A DNA stretch of 64,000 nt, taken from the NCBI GenBank assembly GCA_004359425.1, contig PTEU01000002.1:848788-912787 (forward strand), in the 5' to 3' direction. The notes beneath the pieces were generated by a model that saw only the letters and a program-made list of their open reading frames with translations, searched no databases and was not told the origin of the DNA. Of the stretch, positions 27,373 through 35,927 are shown piece by piece. Origin of the DNA: Ideonella sp. MAG2. Its GTDB lineage: Bacteria; Pseudomonadota; Gammaproteobacteria; Burkholderiales; Burkholderiaceae_C. The position numbers and the translations under genes are program-made. Within the stretch, counting starts at the first letter, position 1. Each line of letters begins with the position of its first letter.

Positions 27373-27954
27373 ATGGCATCTTCTGGCATTCGATCCCGCT
27401 TGGCCCAGGCGCAATGGGCGCTAAAGCCCCAAGACTTGGCCATGGGGTTCAAGTTGGCCGTGCTGGGCCTGCAGCGCTTGTCCTTTGCGGCGCTGGCAGA
27501 CCAAATGTGCCTGTCCGTCTTCGAGGCGCACGCCTGCGTCTCGCGCTTGCTGGCCTCAAAGCTGCTGACGGAGATTGACGGCCAACTGCGTCTGCAAATG
27601 GCCGCCTTTGAGCCGCTGGTCCTGCTGGCCGCCGCCCATGTCTTCCCCCCCGTACGCGGCGAGGTGACGATGGGCTTTGTGACCGCGCATGGGGCAGCCC
27701 CGCTGCGCTCCAAGCTCGTGCTGGCGGACGATCTTCCGCCCGTCTGGCCACACCCAGACGGCGACACCCGAGGTGTGAGCCTGTTGGCGCTCTATCCCAA
27801 GCTGCCAGCCGCCGCCCTGAAAGACGCGCGCCTGTATGAATGCTTGGCCCTGTTCGACAGCTTGCGCATTGGCCAAGCTCGCGAGCGCGAACTGGCCAAG
27901 ACTTTGCTGCAAGAACGACTGCGCGCGCCCCACCCCAAACCAGAGCCCGCATGA
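27373..27954 (+). CDS. Winged-helix protein, putative antitoxin-like partner
   Basis: A 193-residue protein with a MarR/winged-helix-like domain at about residues 25-65 (FKLAVLGLQRLSFAALADQMCLSVFEAHACVSRLLASKLL) and a C-terminal helical part that could contact a partner. Its stop overlaps the next start by ATGA, and the pair lies behind a perfect palindrome. The order (DNA-binding protein first, nucleotidyltransferase second) is that of AbiEi/AbiEii-type toxin-antitoxin systems, though this protein does not look like a typical AbiEi. Antitoxin function is inferred from context. Confidence 0.8.
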   Translation: MASSGIRSRLAQAQWALKPQDLAMGFKLAVLGLQRLSFAALADQMCLSVFEAHACVSRLLASKLLTEIDGQLRLQMAAFEPLVLLAAAHVFPPVRGEVTMGFVTAHGAAPLRSKLVLADDLPPVWPHPDGDTRGVSLLALYPKLPAAALKDARLYECLALFDSLRIGQARERELAKTLLQERLRAPHPKPEPA

Positions 27955-28670
27955 AGCCCACACACCCCAATGTGGCCATGCTGGAAGTGGTGGCCAAGGC
28001 GCTCGGGCCGCTGTGCGATGAGGTGGTGTTTGTGGGCGGTTGTGCGGCGGGCCTGCTGCTGACTCAGACGCGCGCAGACTCGATACGCGTGACCGAGGAT
28101 GTAGACCTCGTCGCCAGCGCAGTGACCACGGCCGAGTTTCATGCCACCGAAGCGCAGATGCGCCATCAAGGCTTCAGCAATGACTTACGTCCCGACGCAC
28201 CCATTTGCCGATGGGTCTATGCCGATGTCACGGTCGATCTGATGCCCTGTGTGCCCGCAGCCATAGGCTTTGCGAATCGCTGGTATCCCTTGGCCGTGGC
28301 CTCTGCCAGCAAGGTGACATTGCCTTCTGGGCAAGCCATCCGTTTGATTGCAGGCCCGGTGTTCATCGCCACCAAGCTCGAAGCCTTCAAGGACAGAGGC
28401 CGCACCAGCGCCGGCGCACTGGACATGCTGGGCAGCCATGATCTCGAAGACATCGTGAGTGTCATTGACCGCAGACCTGAGTTGCTTGCAGAGTGCCAGA
28501 GCAGCCCAGACGACTTGAAGGTCTACCTCGCCAGTGAGCTTCAGCACCTGCTGGACGCACCGGGGTTCATCGAGGCCCTACCCGGACACTTGCCCGCCGA
28601 CGCAGCCAGCCAGATGCGACTGAGCCGCCTCTTGACCAGCATCCGAACCCTGGCTCATTTGGCGGGCTGA
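27951..28670 (+). CDS. AbiEii/AbiGii-type nucleotidyltransferase, putative toxin
   Basis: A 239-residue nucleotidyltransferase-fold protein. VVFVGGCAAGLLL gives the GG signature, RVTEDVDLVA the paired Asp, VDLM the third acidic position, and ATKLEAFKDRG the conserved Lys helix; all are typical of the AbiEii/MenT-like group, some of which transfer nucleotides to tRNA 3' ends. The ATG at 27951 overlaps the upstream stop (ATGA); an open frame further upstream is out of context. If active, tRNA could be the target, which is notable close to an RNA-repair operon, but no direct link is shown. Confidence 0.88.
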   Translation: MKPTHPNVAMLEVVAKALGPLCDEVVFVGGCAAGLLLTQTRADSIRVTEDVDLVASAVTTAEFHATEAQMRHQGFSNDLRPDAPICRWVYADVTVDLMPCVPAAIGFANRWYPLAVASASKVTLPSGQAIRLIAGPVFIATKLEAFKDRGRTSAGALDMLGSHDLEDIVSVIDRRPELLAECQSSPDDLKVYLASELQHLLDAPGFIEALPGHLPADAASQMRLSRLLTSIRTLAHLAG

Positions 28671-28712
28671 GATACTTCGCCCTGGCGCACGCTTTCAGGC
28701 GCCCACACCGTC

Positions 28713-29831
28713 ATGCACAGCCTCACCCCCACCCACCTCCTCCACTCGGCCTCAGCCGGTTTTGAAGCCGCGCTGCAGGTCGGCCTGCTGCCTGAAGGCC
28801 ACCGCTCGCGGCGCCTGCATGGCCACAGTTTTTTTGCCACCGTGCGGGCGGCCCTGCCTGCGGGCTGGGCGCCGTTTTCCGGGGGCGAGGTGGCCGAGTT
28901 GCAGCGCCGCATGGAGGCCTGCACCGCACCGCTGGACTATGCGCTGCTCAACGACACCCTGCCCCAGCCCACCGATGAAAACCTGGCGCGCTGGATCCGG
29001 GCGCGCTTGGAGACGGAGTTTGACGTGCCGGGCATCCACCAGGTGGGCGTGCAAAGCACACCGCATTGCGGGGTGGACCTGGACGCCGCCGGCCAGGCCC
29101 ATGTCTGGCGGCGCTACCGCTTTCAGGCGGCGCACCGCCTGCCGAATGTGCCGGCGGGCCACAAGTGCGGGCGCATGCATGGCCACGGCTTTGAGGTCAT
29201 CTTGCATGCCAACCAAGACGTGGGCGGGCGTGACATCGGCATCGACTACGACCACTTGGACGCGCTGTGGGCACCGTTGCACTTTGCGCTGAACTACCAC
29301 TGCCTCAACGAGATCCCCGGGCTGGAGAACCCCACCAGCGAGGTCATCTCGGCCTGGTTGTGGCAGCGGCTCAAACCGGTGTTGCCGGAGCTGAGCTGGG
29401 TCACGGTCTACGAGACAGGCTCCTGCGGCGCCAACTTTGACGGCACGCATTACCGCATCTGGAAGGAGCTGACCCTGGACAGCGCCATTCGCCTGCGCCA
29501 TGCGCCTGAAGGCAGCCCGCTGTCGGCCATCCACGGCCACACCTACACCCTGCGCCTGCATCTTTCGGCCCCGCTGGATGCGGTGATGGGCTGGACGGTG
29601 GACTTTGGCGATGTGAAGACCTTGTTCGACCCGATCTTCAAGGCCATCGACCACCGCCCGCTCTACGAGATTGCCGACCTGCCCGATGGCGACGCCATGA
29701 GCCTGGCCCACTGGGTGCTGGCCAAGGGCCGCGCTGCCCTGCCAGAGCTGGACCGGGTGGACCTGTATGAAACCCGCGGCTGCGGCGCCATCGTCAGCGC
29801 CCAGGACGAGACCGAGCTGCTGCCGGTTTAA
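28713..29831 (+). CDS. queD: 6-carboxytetrahydropterin synthase with three PTPS repeats
   Basis: Makes 6-carboxy-tetrahydropterin from dihydroneopterin triphosphate in the queuosine pathway. The 372-residue protein is about three times the usual QueD length. It has three repeats around HGHSF (36-38), HGHGF (156-158) and HGHTY (274-276). Only the middle repeat has the full set: zinc ligands His141, His156 and His158, catalytic Cys152, PTSE near 207-210 and the late Glu234. The first repeat has FEAAL in place of FxAAH and lacks the Cys. The third also lacks both. The outer repeats are therefore probably structural. queE follows 21 bases later. Confidence 0.93.
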   Translation: MHSLTPTHLLHSASAGFEAALQVGLLPEGHRSRRLHGHSFFATVRAALPAGWAPFSGGEVAELQRRMEACTAPLDYALLNDTLPQPTDENLARWIRARLETEFDVPGIHQVGVQSTPHCGVDLDAAGQAHVWRRYRFQAAHRLPNVPAGHKCGRMHGHGFEVILHANQDVGGRDIGIDYDHLDALWAPLHFALNYHCLNEIPGLENPTSEVISAWLWQRLKPVLPELSWVTVYETGSCGANFDGTHYRIWKELTLDSAIRLRHAPEGSPLSAIHGHTYTLRLHLSAPLDAVMGWTVDFGDVKTLFDPIFKAIDHRPLYEIADLPDGDAMSLAHWVLAKGRAALPELDRVDLYETRGCGAIVSAQDETELLPV

Positions 29832-29852
29832 CGGAATCAATGAGGACCTGAG

Positions 29853-30488
29853 ATGACCTACTCGGTCAAAGAGATGTTCTACACCCTGCAAGGCGAGGGC
29901 GCCCAAGCCGGGCGCGCTGCCGTGTTCTGCCGCTTTGCGGGCTGCAACCTCTGGAGCGGCCGCGAGGAAGACCGGGCCACGGCCACCTGCAGCTTTTGCG
30001 ACACCGACTTTGTGGGCACCAATGGCCAGGGCGGCGGCAAGTTCAGCAGCGCTGAAGCCTTGGCCAGCGCCGTGGCCGCGCTGTGGCCTGAGGCCACCGG
30101 AGGCCAGCGCTATGTGGTGTGCACCGGCGGCGAGCCGCTGCTGCAACTGGACGACGCCGCGATTGCCGCCCTGCACGCGCAGGGCTTTGAGGTGGCCGTC
30201 GAGACCAACGGCACCCAGCCGGCGCCGACCGGGCTGGACTGGATCTGCGTCAGCCCCAAGGCCGACGCCGAGTTGGTGCTGACCCAGGGCGATGAGCTCA
30301 AGCTCGTCTACCCCCAGCCCCTGGCACCTCCCGAGCGCTTTGCCCACCTCGACTTCAAACACTTTTTCTTGCAGCCCATGGACTCGGTGCTCAAGCGCCA
30401 GCACACGCAAGACACCGTGGCCTACTGCATGGCCCACCCGCAATGGCGGCTGGGGGTGCAGATGCACAAGGTGGTGGGGATTGAGTAG
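29853..30488 (+). CDS. queE: 7-carboxy-7-deazaguanine synthase
   Basis: Radical SAM enzyme that converts 6-carboxytetrahydropterin to 7-carboxy-7-deazaguanine, the step after QueD. The iron-sulfur cluster motif is of the CX14CX2C kind seen in Burkholderia-type QueE (CNLWSGREEDRATATCSFC), followed by CTGGEPLLQLD for AdoMet binding and VETNGTQ. Length 211 is normal. It is co-transcribed with queD. The later genes queC and queF are not in this window. Confidence 0.95.
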   Translation: MTYSVKEMFYTLQGEGAQAGRAAVFCRFAGCNLWSGREEDRATATCSFCDTDFVGTNGQGGGKFSSAEALASAVAALWPEATGGQRYVVCTGGEPLLQLDDAAIAALHAQGFEVAVETNGTQPAPTGLDWICVSPKADAELVLTQGDELKLVYPQPLAPPERFAHLDFKHFFLQPMDSVLKRQHTQDTVAYCMAHPQWRLGVQMHKVVGIE

Positions 30489-30555
30489 GGCCTGACACGC
30501 GGCTGATCGATCCGACAGTCTCCGGTATCTTGGTCAGCCCGACCACGGCTGCACG

Positions 30556-30722
30556 CTAGACACGGGCGTGATCTCTGCGCTGAGAAGGCCGCCGCCTGAT
30601 CGGCGGCGTGCTCGCATTCGTTGCGGCGCAGCCCTTGGAGACAGTCCACATCAGCACCGTGACGCTGGCGGAAATCCAATTTGTCATTGAGCAGATGGCC
30701 GACGCCAGCCGCCGGGCGCAAC
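30556..30722 (+). pseudogene. VapC-type PIN toxin, N-terminal relic
   Basis: The frame from 30556 reads LDTGVISALRRPPPD. A one-base shift then leads into GVLAFVAAQPLETVHISTVTLAEIQFVIEQMADASRRAQ. Together this is the N-terminal half of a VapC/FitB PIN-domain RNase (usual start LDTNVISELR...). One frameshift, loss of the Asn next to the first Asp, and absence of the C-terminal half show it is dead. No VapB antitoxin is seen. The rest of 30489-30787 has no recognisable gene. Confidence 0.6.
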
Positions 30723-30787
30723 CAACCGCCGGATGCAAGGATGAAGGGTCCGCTTGCAGAGGCAACACGGCCGCACCTGGAACCCAC

Positions 30788-31510
30788 TCAAGCAGCGGGA
30801 AACCCCGACTCCAGCGCCAGGTCCGCGCAATTGGTGTTGTGCACCCACAGGCCCAGTTCGTGCACGAAGTAGGTGTGCCAGTCTTCGACCTCGATGTTGT
30901 AGACCGTGGCCTCATACAGCTCCCGGGTCTCGTCCTCAGCCCAGCCCCATGTTTCGTCGTCGTAAGGGAAATCATCTCCAACAACGTATTTGCCTCCGGA
31001 AAAATCATAGAGGGTCGCAAAGCCATAGGCATCCGGCTGGCCAATGGCGATGTTGGGGGCATGCGTCTTGTACACAAACTCCACATCATCGCGCTCACCC
31101 AGCGATCCATCAAAGTGCACAAGATCGCGGCCAAACCAGGGCTCCGATTCTGGACCTCGGGGAATGGTGCCCGGGATTCTCTTGTTGACATCGAACATGC
31201 GCCCCATAGGCACCCAGCCGTGCGGATAACTCCAGACCGGGTGGTTGGGCGTGGCGTAAACGATGCCCGTAGTAGCCCTGCGGTCGTTAGCGTCTTTTTT
31301 TGTCCGCCCCCAAATAAACCTCACTACCTGTTTCTTCTCAAACCTAAAGGTCTTGGTCACGCGCTTGTAGCCGTTCTCGGTGCCCTGGCTGGGGTCTTCG
31401 GGGCGGGAGAGCACCCAGTCGCCGACCTGGATTTGCTCGATGGGCTTGAGGCCGTCTTTGGTGTGCACCAGGGTGCCGGCCACAAAGCAGCCGATGGCGG
31501 GTTTCTTCAT
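30788..31510 (-). CDS. Stand-alone HINT (hedgehog/intein-type) domain protein
   Basis: The 240-residue product begins GCFVAGTLVHTKDGLKPIEQIQVGDWVLS and ends VEDWHTYFVHELGLWVHNTNC. These are the two ends of the HINT autoprocessing domains found before the toxin in polymorphic toxins; block B (YATPNHPVW) is also present. A toxin domain would normally follow the final HN-C. Only 16 residues do, and no large upstream delivery part is present. It is therefore probably the orphaned pre-toxin piece of a polymorphic toxin gene. An immunity gene is not visible. Confidence 0.8.
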   Translation of the reverse strand: MKKPAIGCFVAGTLVHTKDGLKPIEQIQVGDWVLSRPEDPSQGTENGYKRVTKTFRFEKKQVVRFIWGRTKKDANDRRATTGIVYATPNHPVWSYPHGWVPMGRMFDVNKRIPGTIPRGPESEPWFGRDLVHFDGSLGERDDVEFVYKTHAPNIAIGQPDAYGFATLYDFSGGKYVVGDDFPYDDETWGWAEDETRELYEATVYNIEVEDWHTYFVHELGLWVHNTNCADLALESGFPAA

Positions 31511-31658
31511 CTTGGGAGGGGTCTTGCGCTGAAACCATAGCCCAGTAGGCCAAATCCAGATTGTTGCCTAACACGACGGCGCTCGGCGATGGCTTGGCCT
31601 GCTTTGCAACGCCCGAGCCCGCGCTAGCCCGGACCGGCCCAATCTGTGCAGTGCTTCC

Positions 31659-32285
31659 CTATGATGGCTGGCGACCCGCTGAACGCCCAAAGACGAGCAA
31701 GAAGTTGTTGGCGGGCATGGCGTGGCGGGCTTGCAGGTGCAGGCCTGCGGCCTGGGCCTCGGCGCAAACTGTGCCCAGCTCGCGCAGGCCCCAGAGTGGA
31801 TTGCGGGCGCGCAAATCGGCATCAAAGGCGAGATTGCTCGGCGCGGTAGGTTCGCCTTCGACGATATAGGGGCCATAGAGCAGTAGCCAGCCATCGGGGC
31901 GCAAGTGAATGGCTGCACCGTTCATCAAACCCTTGCAGGCCTCTCGGGGTGCGATGTGCAGCATATTGGCCGCATAGATCGCGTCGAATTGGCCAGTCTC
32001 AAAAGGCCAGGGGTGTTGGGTGACATCCAGGCGCACGGGTGGCCGCACCTGCGGCCAGGGGGCACAGCGCGCGGCGATGGTGGGCAGGGCCTCGGCCGCA
32101 TAGTCCGTGGGTTGCCACTGCCAGCCGGGCTGGGCGGCGGCAAAGTGGGCGGCATGCTGGCCCGTGCCGCTGGCCACCTCCAGCACCTGGGCTCGGGGCG
32201 GCAGCAAGGCTTGCAGGCGCTCCAAAATGGGCTGTTTGTTGCGGTCGGCGGCGGGGCTGAAGGGCAGGTCGGTTGAAGGGTTCAT
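31659..32285 (-). CDS. DUF938 SAM-dependent methyltransferase
   Basis: A class I methyltransferase-fold protein of 208 residues. FSPAADRNKQPILERLQALLPPRAQVLEVASGTGQHAAHFA contains the AdoMet-binding VLEVASGTG, then IYAANMLHIAPREACKGLM and LLLYGPYIVEGE, all typical of DUF938. The substrate is unknown. The ATG at 32285 is chosen because family homology starts there; a start ten codons upstream is unlikely. Confidence 0.92.
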   Translation of the reverse strand: MNPSTDLPFSPAADRNKQPILERLQALLPPRAQVLEVASGTGQHAAHFAAAQPGWQWQPTDYAAEALPTIAARCAPWPQVRPPVRLDVTQHPWPFETGQFDAIYAANMLHIAPREACKGLMNGAAIHLRPDGWLLLYGPYIVEGEPTAPSNLAFDADLRARNPLWGLRELGTVCAEAQAAGLHLQARHAMPANNFLLVFGRSAGRQPS

Positions 32286-32397
32286 GGCGGGGGGCTCATT
32301 CCATTTCCAAATCATTAGGGTCTAGACGCGAAGCCAAAGACAGTGCTGTCGCACGGCAAGGCGAAGCAACAAGGACCCGGATGATTTTGAAACGGCA

Positions 32398-33240
32398 TCA
32401 CAGGCCCATGCGCAGGCGGCGGTCTTGCTCCTCGAGCCGGGTGTCTTCAATCTCGCGCAGCACGGCTTGCAGGTCCACGCTGTGGGCGTCGGGCACGAAG
32501 CGGCCGGTCAGGGGCGTGTCTTGGCTGAGCATGCCTTTGGTGTAGAGGTGCCAGATCTCCGGCCCATAGGCGGTGGGCAGCAGCGCGGGGCAGAAGCGGC
32601 CAAAGAAGCTGCGCAGGTTGTCGACATCGCGCAGCAGCATGCGGGCGGCGTGGTTGTTGCCTGCGGCGTCCACGGCCTGGGGCAGGTCGATGATGACGGG
32701 GCCATCGGCGGCAAGCAGGATGTTGAACTCGCTCAGGTCGCCATGCACCACCCCGGCACACAGCATGCGCACCACCTCGGCCAGCAAGGTGGCGTGGTGT
32801 TGGCGGGCCTCGTCGGCGGTAAAGACCACGTCGTTCAAGCGCGGGGCGGCATCGCCCGCCTCGTCGGCCACCAGCTCCATCAGCAGCACGCCCTCGTAAA
32901 AGTTCAGGGGCTTGGGCACGCGCACACCGGCGGCGGCCAGGCGGTAGAGCGCATCCACCTCGGCGCTTTGCCAGGCTTCTTCTTGGGCTTGGCGGCCAAA
33001 GCGTGTGCCCTTGGCCATGGCGCGTGCCTGGCGGCTGTTCTTGACCTTGCGGTTCTCGGTGTAGTCCACCGCTTGCCTAAAGCTGCGGTGGGTGGCTTCT
33101 TTGTAGATCTTGGCGCAAAAGGTGTCGTCGCCTTGGCGCACCACAAAGACCTGGGCTTCTTTGCCACTCATGAGTTGGCGGACCACGCTGTCGATGAGGC
33201 CTTCTTCGATCAGCGCTTGCAGTCGTTGGGGTGCTTTCAT
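32398..33240 (-). CDS. RIO1-like serine/threonine kinase
   Basis: Bacterial RIO-family kinase of the PA4780 type, 280 residues. The ATP site lies in LMSGKEAQVFVVRQGDDTFCAKIYK, the catalytic loop is VVHGDLSEFNILL and the metal-binding motif is VIIDLPQAVD. The flexible region KNSRQARAMAKGTRFGRQ is also typical. Targets in bacteria are unknown. The ATG at 33240 begins the family homology; an earlier one at 33249 is possible. Confidence 0.93.
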   Translation of the reverse strand: MKAPQRLQALIEEGLIDSVVRQLMSGKEAQVFVVRQGDDTFCAKIYKEATHRSFRQAVDYTENRKVKNSRQARAMAKGTRFGRQAQEEAWQSAEVDALYRLAAAGVRVPKPLNFYEGVLLMELVADEAGDAAPRLNDVVFTADEARQHHATLLAEVVRMLCAGVVHGDLSEFNILLAADGPVIIDLPQAVDAAGNNHAARMLLRDVDNLRSFFGRFCPALLPTAYGPEIWHLYTKGMLSQDTPLTGRFVPDAHSVDLQAVLREIEDTRLEEQDRRLRMGL

Positions 33241-33300
33241 CGGCGGCATGGTACGCCGCCTCGGGCCTGTTGCAGAGGCCTCAGCAACAAGTCCTCGCCT

Positions 33301-34080
33301 TCACAAGATTTTGGCGACCTCAAAATGCATGCCATCACGCCGGGTGAAGTGGCCGCCCCAGTACAGGCCAAACTCATGTGCCACCGGCACCAGGGCATAG
33401 ACACAGCCCTTTTGGCCACCCGTGGCCGGCTGGGCGCCCAGCGGGTTCCACGGCACATTGATGTCAAAGGCAGTGGCAAAGGCGTGGTTGGAGAGGATCT
33501 GCCGGTCGGCCCCGCCCCGGATGAAGCGCGCGTTCCAAGCCCCCGCATAGCTGAGCACATGGTGCAGCAGGCCGCGGTCCTCCCAGGCCTGCCACAGCCC
33601 TTGCACCTGAGCCGCCGCCTTGCGGTGCAGCCGCACTTTGCCGCTGCTGGGCCCGCCGGTGATGCCCATCAACTGCGGAATGACCACCGTCGTGAGCTGG
33701 GTCGCCTCCCAGTCATTGGTGATGCGAATGGCCTCGGGGTTGCTGGCCGTGGGGGCCGGCACAAACTGCAAGGGGCCGAACACGGCTTGGCGCTCGCTAT
33801 TGCTGGTCAGAGGCGCAAAGTTGGGCAGGGCGGGAAAGGCAAGCTCGTGTGGCCTGAAATCTGCCACCTCAAAGCCCAGCATGGCCGCCTTGCCATAGCT
33901 CTGGTTGCCCACCACGCCGTCGGCGTCCAGCTTGTGTCGCTTTTGAAAGGCAATGGTGGCCTCGCGGGTGGTGGTGTCAAAGTGGCCGGTGTCGTTGACC
34001 AAGCCACCCTGGCCCCGCAAAAAAATTTGCCACTGCACCACCAAGGGACCGGTGGCACCGAGTTTGAGAACGGGCAACAT
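33301..34080 (-). CDS. Peptidoglycan-binding domain plus M15-type peptidase
   Basis: The first ~70 residues form a PG_binding_1 domain (LKLGATGPLVVQWQIFLRGQG, DGVVGNQSYGKA). After a linker there is a LAS-type zinc peptidase of the M15 D-Ala-D-Ala carboxypeptidase family: SNHAFATAFDIN near residue 205 (His and Asp ligands) and DGMHFEV at the C-terminus (last His). There is no signal peptide, so it may be exported by another route or act as a lysin. It is the neighbour of the DUF2235 gene on the same strand, a mix sometimes seen with secreted antibacterial effectors. Confidence 0.88.
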   Translation of the reverse strand: MLPVLKLGATGPLVVQWQIFLRGQGGLVNDTGHFDTTTREATIAFQKRHKLDADGVVGNQSYGKAAMLGFEVADFRPHELAFPALPNFAPLTSNSERQAVFGPLQFVPAPTASNPEAIRITNDWEATQLTTVVIPQLMGITGGPSSGKVRLHRKAAAQVQGLWQAWEDRGLLHHVLSYAGAWNARFIRGGADRQILSNHAFATAFDINVPWNPLGAQPATGGQKGCVYALVPVAHEFGLYWGGHFTRRDGMHFEVAKIL

Positions 34081-34156
34081 GATGAACTCCCTGTGGACTT
34101 GAGTGCTCTCACTCTAGCCAGACGGCACCGGCGTCCCATCCCCAGGGTCGCGGCAC

Positions 34157-35839
34157 CTACCCCCCAGTTTGCGGACGATGGCGCGCCCACCGGCCCCACC
34201 CCAGCAAGACCACAACGCCCGCCAAGCCCAAGAACTTCAGCGGCGCGCAGAAAGCCAGGCCCAAGGCGAGCAGTAGGTGCAGCGCAGCCCAGCCCTGGAG
34301 GGGCAGAGACAACAAGGCCAAGCTCATGGCGTCTTCGGCCAGGTCGGCCAACACCGCCAAGGGCAGTGCCCAACCCAGCCGCAACAACAGCGGCGAGGGC
34401 GGCGGGTGGGCCTGCCGAAACCCAGCCACCGCAGCAAAGGCCTTGCTCACGCCTGCGGCCAGCAGCGTGGCGTAGGCTGCAATAAAAAGAATGTCCCAGG
34501 CCAAGGCCTGTGTTGCTGCAGCCGTGCTGATGCCCGCTGGCAGGCTGGCCCCCGTCCAGGCCCATAGTTGCCACACCGCCAAGGCGGCAATGTGCTCCAG
34601 GCCTGCCCAGAAGATGGGGCGCTGGGGTGCCAAAACGGCCGCCATAGCGGCCAGTGACAGCGCCAGCACCAGTGCCGCCACCAACAGCGGCAATGCGCCT
34701 CCTGCCCGGCGCTGCCCCCACACGCTTTGGTGGGGCCAGGCCGCAGCCATGGCTGCCACGCTGGGGTGAAGCTCAGCCTGTATCTGTGGGTCGGGGGCGT
34801 CCTCTAGCACCACGCGAGCGGGGTCGCGCACGGCTAGGCCACTCAATGCCCACCAGGGTGTGTCGCGCGTACGGCCATGAACCACGCTGGGGGCCGACTC
34901 AGGGATGGCTCCTGGCAAGACGGCAGCAGCGCGCAGCACCCGCTCCTCGGTCAGCATCAAGCCCTCGGCATCGCTCAAGCGCAAGCCGCACTGCACGGCC
35001 TCGCTGCACATCCAAGCCAGTGGCCAGCGCGCCAAACCAGCTTGCTCCAGCCCATGCCCACCGCCAATGTCGCTGTGGTCACCCCGGAACCATAGCTGCA
35101 CCAAACTGCCCTCGCGCCCACTGAGGCTGGTGTGCGGCCCATTGGGTGCCGCATAAGGGCGTGGTAGGAACTGAGCCCGTTGCTCGTCCAGCGCCAAGGC
35201 CTGGCGGACATGGATAAAGGCTTTGTGAGCCACCGTCGGCGCGGCGGTGAAGCGGGCAGAGAAAGGCCCCAAGCCCACACTGGCCACGGTGTCCCACACA
35301 CCGATGAACTGGATGTCGACGGTGCGACTTTCATCGGTGGTGAAGAGCCGCCGGGTTTGCTCAGAGATTGCTTGGCGCTCGCTGTCCTTGGTGCCTCGGT
35401 CTGCAAAATAGAGGTGCACCAGCGTTGGCACCATGGAGCCCAGGTGGGCGCTCAGCAGCCCAAATTGGTTGATCAAGCCCGCCACGCTGCGCGCGGTGAA
35501 GGCCCCGCGTGAGAAGCCGAAAATGAAGAGCTGATCACCGGGCTGCCAGTGCTGCATCAAGAAGGTGTAGCACTCGGCAATGTTTTCATAGACACCACGA
35601 CCAAAGGCCAAGCCCGCAATGCGCTCTGACAGGTGCTTGAGGCCGTCCCACCATGTGGCCCCCGGCAGCTCACCGGGGTTGCCCACCCCGGGGTCATAGA
35701 ACACCAAGCGAGCAGCGTCGGGGTAGGCGCTGAGTAGCTCCGCAAGACGCACGACTTGCGTGTCTTTGCGACCCCCCGTCAAATTGCTGTTGGTGCCGTC
35801 ACACAGCAAAATGAGTTGGCGTGGGCAGGTGGTTGGCAT
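34157..35839 (-). CDS. DUF2235 alpha/beta-hydrolase with C-terminal membrane region
   Basis: The N-terminal ~340 residues match DUF2235: LILLCDGTNSNLTGG, YDPGVGN, and the nucleophile elbow FGFSRGAFTARSVAGLI with WFRGDHSDIGGGH supplying the acid and His. This family includes phospholipase effectors of type VI secretion. The C-terminal 190 residues form about four to five membrane segments, unlike secreted effectors. It may be a membrane-bound lipase. Start ATG at 35839 (MPTTCPRQLILL); an ATG 18 codons earlier is less likely. No type VI genes are in the window. Confidence 0.88.
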   Translation of the reverse strand: MPTTCPRQLILLCDGTNSNLTGGRKDTQVVRLAELLSAYPDAARLVFYDPGVGNPGELPGATWWDGLKHLSERIAGLAFGRGVYENIAECYTFLMQHWQPGDQLFIFGFSRGAFTARSVAGLINQFGLLSAHLGSMVPTLVHLYFADRGTKDSERQAISEQTRRLFTTDESRTVDIQFIGVWDTVASVGLGPFSARFTAAPTVAHKAFIHVRQALALDEQRAQFLPRPYAAPNGPHTSLSGREGSLVQLWFRGDHSDIGGGHGLEQAGLARWPLAWMCSEAVQCGLRLSDAEGLMLTEERVLRAAAVLPGAIPESAPSVVHGRTRDTPWWALSGLAVRDPARVVLEDAPDPQIQAELHPSVAAMAAAWPHQSVWGQRRAGGALPLLVAALVLALSLAAMAAVLAPQRPIFWAGLEHIAALAVWQLWAWTGASLPAGISTAAATQALAWDILFIAAYATLLAAGVSKAFAAVAGFRQAHPPPSPLLLRLGWALPLAVLADLAEDAMSLALLSLPLQGWAALHLLLALGLAFCAPLKFLGLAGVVVLLGWGRWARHRPQTGG

Positions 35840-35927
35840 CAGGAGCCCCTCAGGGAACGGAGATGCCGGTTGTACGGCTTTCGCCTCGGCCACGCATCCC
35901 CTGTCTTGGGGGTGCTGCGTCCCGCAA

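Noticed and set aside
28752..30467. A 571-codon minus-strand open frame across queD and queE
   Set aside because: Antisense to two well-supported genes; the translation is His/Gln/Val repeats typical of reversed GC-rich codons.
32425..34485. A 686-codon plus-strand open frame across the RIO kinase and M15 genes
   Set aside because: Antisense shadow spanning two real genes and their gap; no family features.
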